Origin: an uncultured Planctomycetota bacterium
GTDB taxonomy: Bacteria; Planctomycetota; Planctomycetia; Gemmatales; HRBIN36
Direction: 5' to 3'
Length of the DNA: 64,000 nt
NCBI GenBank assembly: GCA_937944855.1
Contig: CALFAY010000010.1
Span: 62,001-126,000 of the forward strand
This document shows, piece after piece, positions 60,841-64,000 of the stretch; the stretch's first letter is position 1, and each line of letters starts with the position of its first letter. Both the position numbers and the translations under genes were made by a program. Under the pieces are notes generated by a model, which searched no databases, was not told the origin of the DNA, and saw only the letters and a list, made by a program, of their open reading frames with translations.

Positions 60841-62490
60841 ATGACCTCCTGGACCAGCTTCCTGCGAACGCTTCCCAATGATCTGTTGGCCTCGGTGGTG
60901 GTGTTTCTGGTGGCCTTGCCGTTGTGCATGGGCATCGCCATCGCCTCCGGCGTTCCTCCGGAAAAGGCCGCGGCCGCCGGGTTGATGACCGGCATCGTCG
61001 GCGGCATCGTGGTCGGGTTGCTGGGCGGCAGTCAGTTGCAGGTCAGCGGACCCGCGGCGGGCCTCACCGTGATCGTGTACGAGATGATTCAGGAGTATGG
61101 CTGGGAAAAGGTCGGCGTACTCATCATCGCAGCGGGGGCGATTCAGCTTCTGGCCGGCATGGTACGGATCGGCCCGTGGTTCCGAGCGGTCTCTCCCGCA
61201 GTCATCTACGGGATGCTGTCGGGGATTGGCGTGCTTATTTTCGCCAGCCAGTTCCACATCATGCTCGACGACGCTCCCAAAGGCTCCGGCTTGATGAATC
61301 TCATCTCGATTCCCGAGGCGATCCACACGGGCATCGTGCCCACCGGCGAAGTACAGCACGAGAGTGCGGCCCGCATCGGCATCCTGACGATCCTGATCAT
61401 CATCGTCTGGAACCTTCTGCCGAAAAAGATTCGGCTCATTCCCGGTGCCCTGATCGCAGTCATCGTCGCAACCGCCGTGGCGGCCCTGATGGAGTTGCCC
61501 ATTCGCAAGGTCGAGGTGCCCGGAAACCTGCTGGATGCCGTCGCCCTGCCGGTCCTGCCCACCTGGGAAGAGTTGTCCCACTGGCAAAAGATGGCGATCT
61601 CGGCGGTGTCGCTGGCCTTCATCGCCAGTGCAGAGACGCTGCTGAGCGCGACCGCGGTGGACAAGATGCATCAGGGGCCGCGAACCAACTACGACCGGGA
61701 ACTGGCCGCTCAAGGCGTCGGCAACATGATCTGTGGATTGATCGGTGCCTTGCCGATGACCGGCGTGATCGTCCGCAGCGCCGCCAACGTGGACGCCGGA
61801 GCCAAGACGCGCCTCTCAGCCACTCTGCATGGGGTCTGGCTCCTGCTGTTCGTGGCGGCGTTCCCGGAATTGCTCCGCTGGATTCCCACGGCTTCCCTGG
61901 CCGCTTTGCTCGTGTACACCGGCTACAAGCTCATCAACTTCAAGATCATTCCGACCTTGGCCGAGTACGGCTGGAGTGAAGTCGCCATCTACGCCGCCAC
62001 AGTCCTGTTCATCGTGGCCACCGATCTGCTGACCGGAGTGGTGATCGGCATCATCCTGGCCGTGATCAAACTGGCCTGGACCTTCTCGACCCTGGAAATC
62101 GCCGTCACGCGGGACTCGGTGAATCACCGAACCATCATGCACCTGCGGGGCGCAGCGACGTTCATGCAGTTGCCCAAGCTGGCCGCAGCGCTGGAACAGG
62201 TCCCGCCCAACACCCATCTTCACGTCCATTTCGAAGACTTGACCTACATCGACCACGCCTGCCTCGATCTGCTCATCAACTGGGAGAAGCAGCACGAAGC
62301 CACTGGCGGCACGCTCGACATCGACTGGGAAGGTTTGGAAGCCCGTTTCCGTCGGCCGGTCTTCGCCAACGGCAATCGGGGCACGCGGGAGAAGAAACAT
62401 CCCCCGGAAAGCGTGACGGCTGCGCCGCCCGCCGGCAACGAGCAACCCGCAACCGCGGATTCCAGCCCGGGGCAACACCCCCAGGCGTGA
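60841..62490 (+). CDS. SulP-family anion (bicarbonate/sulfate) transporter
   Basis: A 549-residue membrane protein. Ten or more helices fill residues 1-420, with the SulP signature area LASVVVFLVALPLCMGIAIASGVPP and the central GLIGALPMTGVIVRSAANVDAGAKT. A C-terminal STAS domain (about 440-520, LRGAATFMQLPKLAAALEQVP, TYIDHACLDLLI) follows, then a Pro/Ala-rich tail. SulP proteins carry sulfate, bicarbonate or dicarboxylates. The preceding carbonic anhydrase gene (58 bp) makes bicarbonate the better guess. AAAGGA precedes the ATG at 60841, so the start at 60817 is not used. Confidence 0.93.
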   Translation: MTSWTSFLRTLPNDLLASVVVFLVALPLCMGIAIASGVPPEKAAAAGLMTGIVGGIVVGLLGGSQLQVSGPAAGLTVIVYEMIQEYGWEKVGVLIIAAGAIQLLAGMVRIGPWFRAVSPAVIYGMLSGIGVLIFASQFHIMLDDAPKGSGLMNLISIPEAIHTGIVPTGEVQHESAARIGILTILIIIVWNLLPKKIRLIPGALIAVIVATAVAALMELPIRKVEVPGNLLDAVALPVLPTWEELSHWQKMAISAVSLAFIASAETLLSATAVDKMHQGPRTNYDRELAAQGVGNMICGLIGALPMTGVIVRSAANVDAGAKTRLSATLHGVWLLLFVAAFPELLRWIPTASLAALLVYTGYKLINFKIIPTLAEYGWSEVAIYAATVLFIVATDLLTGVVIGIILAVIKLAWTFSTLEIAVTRDSVNHRTIMHLRGAATFMQLPKLAAALEQVPPNTHLHVHFEDLTYIDHACLDLLINWEKQHEATGGTLDIDWEGLEARFRRPVFANGNRGTREKKHPPESVTAAPPAGNEQPATADSSPGQHPQA

Positions 62491-62493
62491 TGC

Positions 62494-62537
62494 AAAAAAC
62501 GAAGCGGCCCTGAGACGGAGTCGGATCTCAGGGCCGC
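62494..62537 (-). terminator. Strong intrinsic terminator, minus strand
   Basis: A perfect 12-bp stem, GCGGCCCTGAGA (62504-62515) and TCTCAGGGCCGC (62526-62537), with a 10-nt loop. On the minus strand it is followed by TTCGTTTTTT (62503-62494). It ends the transcript of the small secreted-protein gene 46 bp upstream, and may also stop the convergent transporter transcript. Confidence 0.8.
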
Positions 62538-62582
62538 ACGCTGCCGGGACTCGGAACGGGAGCGGTTCGGCGGAAACTCCGC

Positions 62583-62879
62583 TCAGAACTGGTCCAGGAA
62601 GAAGTGGAAACCGCGGTGATACCGCCGGTTTTCCAGGATCTCGTAGCGGTACCAGTTGTCCCGCTGGAGCGGATACGCCATGTAGGGCGGCGGCGGCTGG
62701 AACGACAGCCGCGGATCGGGCCAGCGATACAGGTTCGGCCAGTAGGTCGGCGGCGTGTAGCGGAACGGCCAGTGATACAGCCGCATCGGATCCTCCGCGG
62801 ACGCGGCAGAAGACCCCGCCAGCCAGGCGGTAAGGGCCATCAGCCCGGACAACAGAATCGGCCAACTGCGTCGCAACAT
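62583..62879 (-). CDS. Small secreted Tyr/Pro/Trp-rich protein
   Basis: A 98-residue protein with a clear signal peptide (LLSGLMALTAWLAGSSAASA). The mature part is rich in Trp, Tyr, Pro and Arg (YHWPFRYTPPTYWPNLYRWP, YRYEILENRRYHRG) and has no recognised domain. It may be a small surface or envelope protein. The strong terminator downstream and AGGAGG before the ATG at 62879 argue for a real gene. The 212 bp upstream (62880-63091) show no gene. Confidence 0.75.
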   Translation of the reverse strand: MLRRSWPILLSGLMALTAWLAGSSAASAEDPMRLYHWPFRYTPPTYWPNLYRWPDPRLSFQPPPPYMAYPLQRDNWYRYEILENRRYHRGFHFFLDQF

Positions 62880-63091
62880 CGCGGTTCCTCCTGACGGTGG
62901 TCTTCCCGTGGTCATTCCATCTCGTCCTTGTGTATCGCCTGACCAAGCCGACGATCCGCAACCGAATTGGTGGCCTCAGCACTATTTGCCGAACGGACCT
63001 GGCGCTGGTGTCGAAACCGCGCGAGGCGCCGAGACTGTGGCTTGCTCGGAAGATGCCGATCGCTCGGCCAGAGCAAGTTTTTGGTGTCGAA

Positions 63092-64000
63092 TCATTGGCC
63101 GTACTCCTGACGCAGAAGCGTCTGGACTTCCTCCCACAACTCAGCCGCCTGAGCGAAATCCACCTGCATCGCCTTGACACGGGACGGCGGTTCGATGGGA
63201 AGATCGGCCTGGACGTTCGGATTGAGCGGAATCTGAGCACTGCGGCCTTCGGCGAGGCGTTTTTCCACGGTCGGGCTGAGGAGGTAATCGAGCAGCTTGC
63301 GGGCCGGTCCGGGATTCGGGCAGCCCTGGATGATGGCCACGGTGTTCGGCAGAAACAGAGTCCCGATGGTCTGCTGATCGGGATAGACGATGCGGACAGG
63401 CCGGCCGTTGCGGACTTCAATGATGGCGTCGTCGGTATCCGTCAGACCGACGTCGAAGCGGCCCTCGGCGACGGCCATGGCCACGTCCTTGTTGCCCGGA
63501 AGCAGAGTCACGTTGGGCCGCAGTTGCGTGTAGAACTGCTTTGCTTTTTCCTTGCCGAGGACTTGGAAGAGGCAGGCCGCCTGGGTCGCCGTGGTGCCGT
63601 ACTGCGGCTTGGCCATCGCCACCCGACCTTTCCATTTCGGGTCGGTCAGGTCGAGGATGCCTTGGGGCGTCTCCTCTTCCGGCAGCCGCTTGTTGACGAT
63701 GAGAATGCGGGCACGGGCGGCGAAGGCGTACCAGCTGTTATTCGGCCCTTTGGCCCAGGCGGGAAAAGGCTCGGCGGCGGGGGTCGGCGTCGGCTGCAAA
63801 AGCCCCTGCTTCTCCAGCCGCACCATGTTGAGCGGTTCGTTGTCCCAGAACACGTCGCAGCGGGGATGCTGCCTTTCGCTGACGATGGCCAGGTAGAGAC
63901 TAACGGACTTATTGGCTTCGGTGTCGGCCCGCACATCCACTTTGAGGCCGGTCTCGCGTTCGAAGTCGGCGAGGATCTCCGTGGCGTACTCGAGGTCCTG
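63092..64000 (-). CDS. Extracellular solute-binding protein, iron(III)-type (cut by window edge)
   Basis: The frame is open to the end of the window at 64000, so the N-terminus (signal peptide and first strands) is missing and about 303 residues are seen. DVFWDNEPLNMVRLEKQGLL, TDPKWKGRVAMAKPQYGTTATQAACLF, GLTDTDDAIIEVRNGRPVRIVYPDQ and FLPNTVAIIQGCPNPGPARKLLDYLLSPTVEKRLAEG match FbpA/AfuA-type periplasmic binding proteins, which deliver Fe3+ or other substrates to ABC importers. The C-terminus is complete (stop at 63092-63094). The importer permease and ATPase genes, if adjacent, lie beyond the window. Confidence 0.88.
   Translation of the reverse strand, partial: QDLEYATEILADFERETGLKVDVRADTEANKSVSLYLAIVSERQHPRCDVFWDNEPLNMVRLEKQGLLQPTPTPAAEPFPAWAKGPNNSWYAFAARARILIVNKRLPEEETPQGILDLTDPKWKGRVAMAKPQYGTTATQAACLFQVLGKEKAKQFYTQLRPNVTLLPGNKDVAMAVAEGRFDVGLTDTDDAIIEVRNGRPVRIVYPDQQTIGTLFLPNTVAIIQGCPNPGPARKLLDYLLSPTVEKRLAEGRSAQIPLNPNVQADLPIEPPSRVKAMQVDFAQAAELWEEVQTLLRQEYGQ

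Overview
The window looks like chromosomal DNA from a planctomycete, most likely near Gemmataceae. GC is high with strong G/C bias at third codon positions. Lineage-marker families include two DUF1549/DUF1553 proteins (one with a PSCyt1 haem domain), DUF1501, DUF1571, TIGR03009, a secreted squalene-cyclase-repeat protein, FHA proteins and c-type cytochromes. I saw no rRNA, tRNA, CRISPR array, insertion sequence or prophage gene. About 55 protein genes are called; both edges cut a gene (purine nucleoside phosphorylase at the left, an ABC solute-binding protein at the right).

Layout. 0-2.3 kb: purine phosphorylase end, pyrE, a small HTH protein and serine acetyltransferase. 2.3-3.0 kb: a non-coding stretch with a possible structured RNA and a promoter. 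3.0-12.4 kb: a respiratory operon of Rieske protein, split cytochrome b, a 1499-residue eight-haem cytochrome c and two cupredoxin-like proteins, closed by a good terminator. 12.5-23.4 kb: FHA protein, sugar nucleotidyltransferase with a membrane protein, MgtE-like transporter, two outer-membrane barrel candidates, SppA and a squalene-cyclase-repeat protein. 23.4-28.5 kb: a multihaem c/TPR protein with two single-base frameshifts, a LOG-family protein, STAS, NYN, GroES and a receiver protein.

28.8-37.8 kb: a minus-strand block that is the most unusual metabolic locus. A promoter leads into a hotdog dehydratase, FabG, an oversized acyl carrier protein, a second dehydratase, a ketosynthase whose three catalytic residues are all replaced, and an intact ketosynthase. 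An alpha/beta hydrolase, a GH3 acyl-adenylating enzyme and a DUF1571 lipoprotein follow. The ketosynthase pair resembles the KS/chain-length-factor logic of type II polyketide systems.

38.2-42.0 kb: yajC and a secD-secF fusion. 42.0-42.75 kb: a lipoate-ligase-family gene carrying an extraordinary cluster of a repeated 10-mer (AATGTTGCGC on the coding strand; six near-identical copies in about 720 bp, in all three codon phases). 42.9-47.2 kb: a PSCyt1/DUF1549/DUF1553 plus DUF1501 pair. 47.2-57.2 kb: TlpA-like lipoprotein, TIGR03009, FHA-GAF-PP2C phosphatase, ClpS, WD40, cyclophilin, HEAT and a membrane-anchored putative cysteine hydrolase. 57.4-64 kb: a second DUF1549/DUF1553 protein, beta-carbonic anhydrase with a SulP transporter (probable bicarbonate handling), a small secreted protein and the solute-binding protein.
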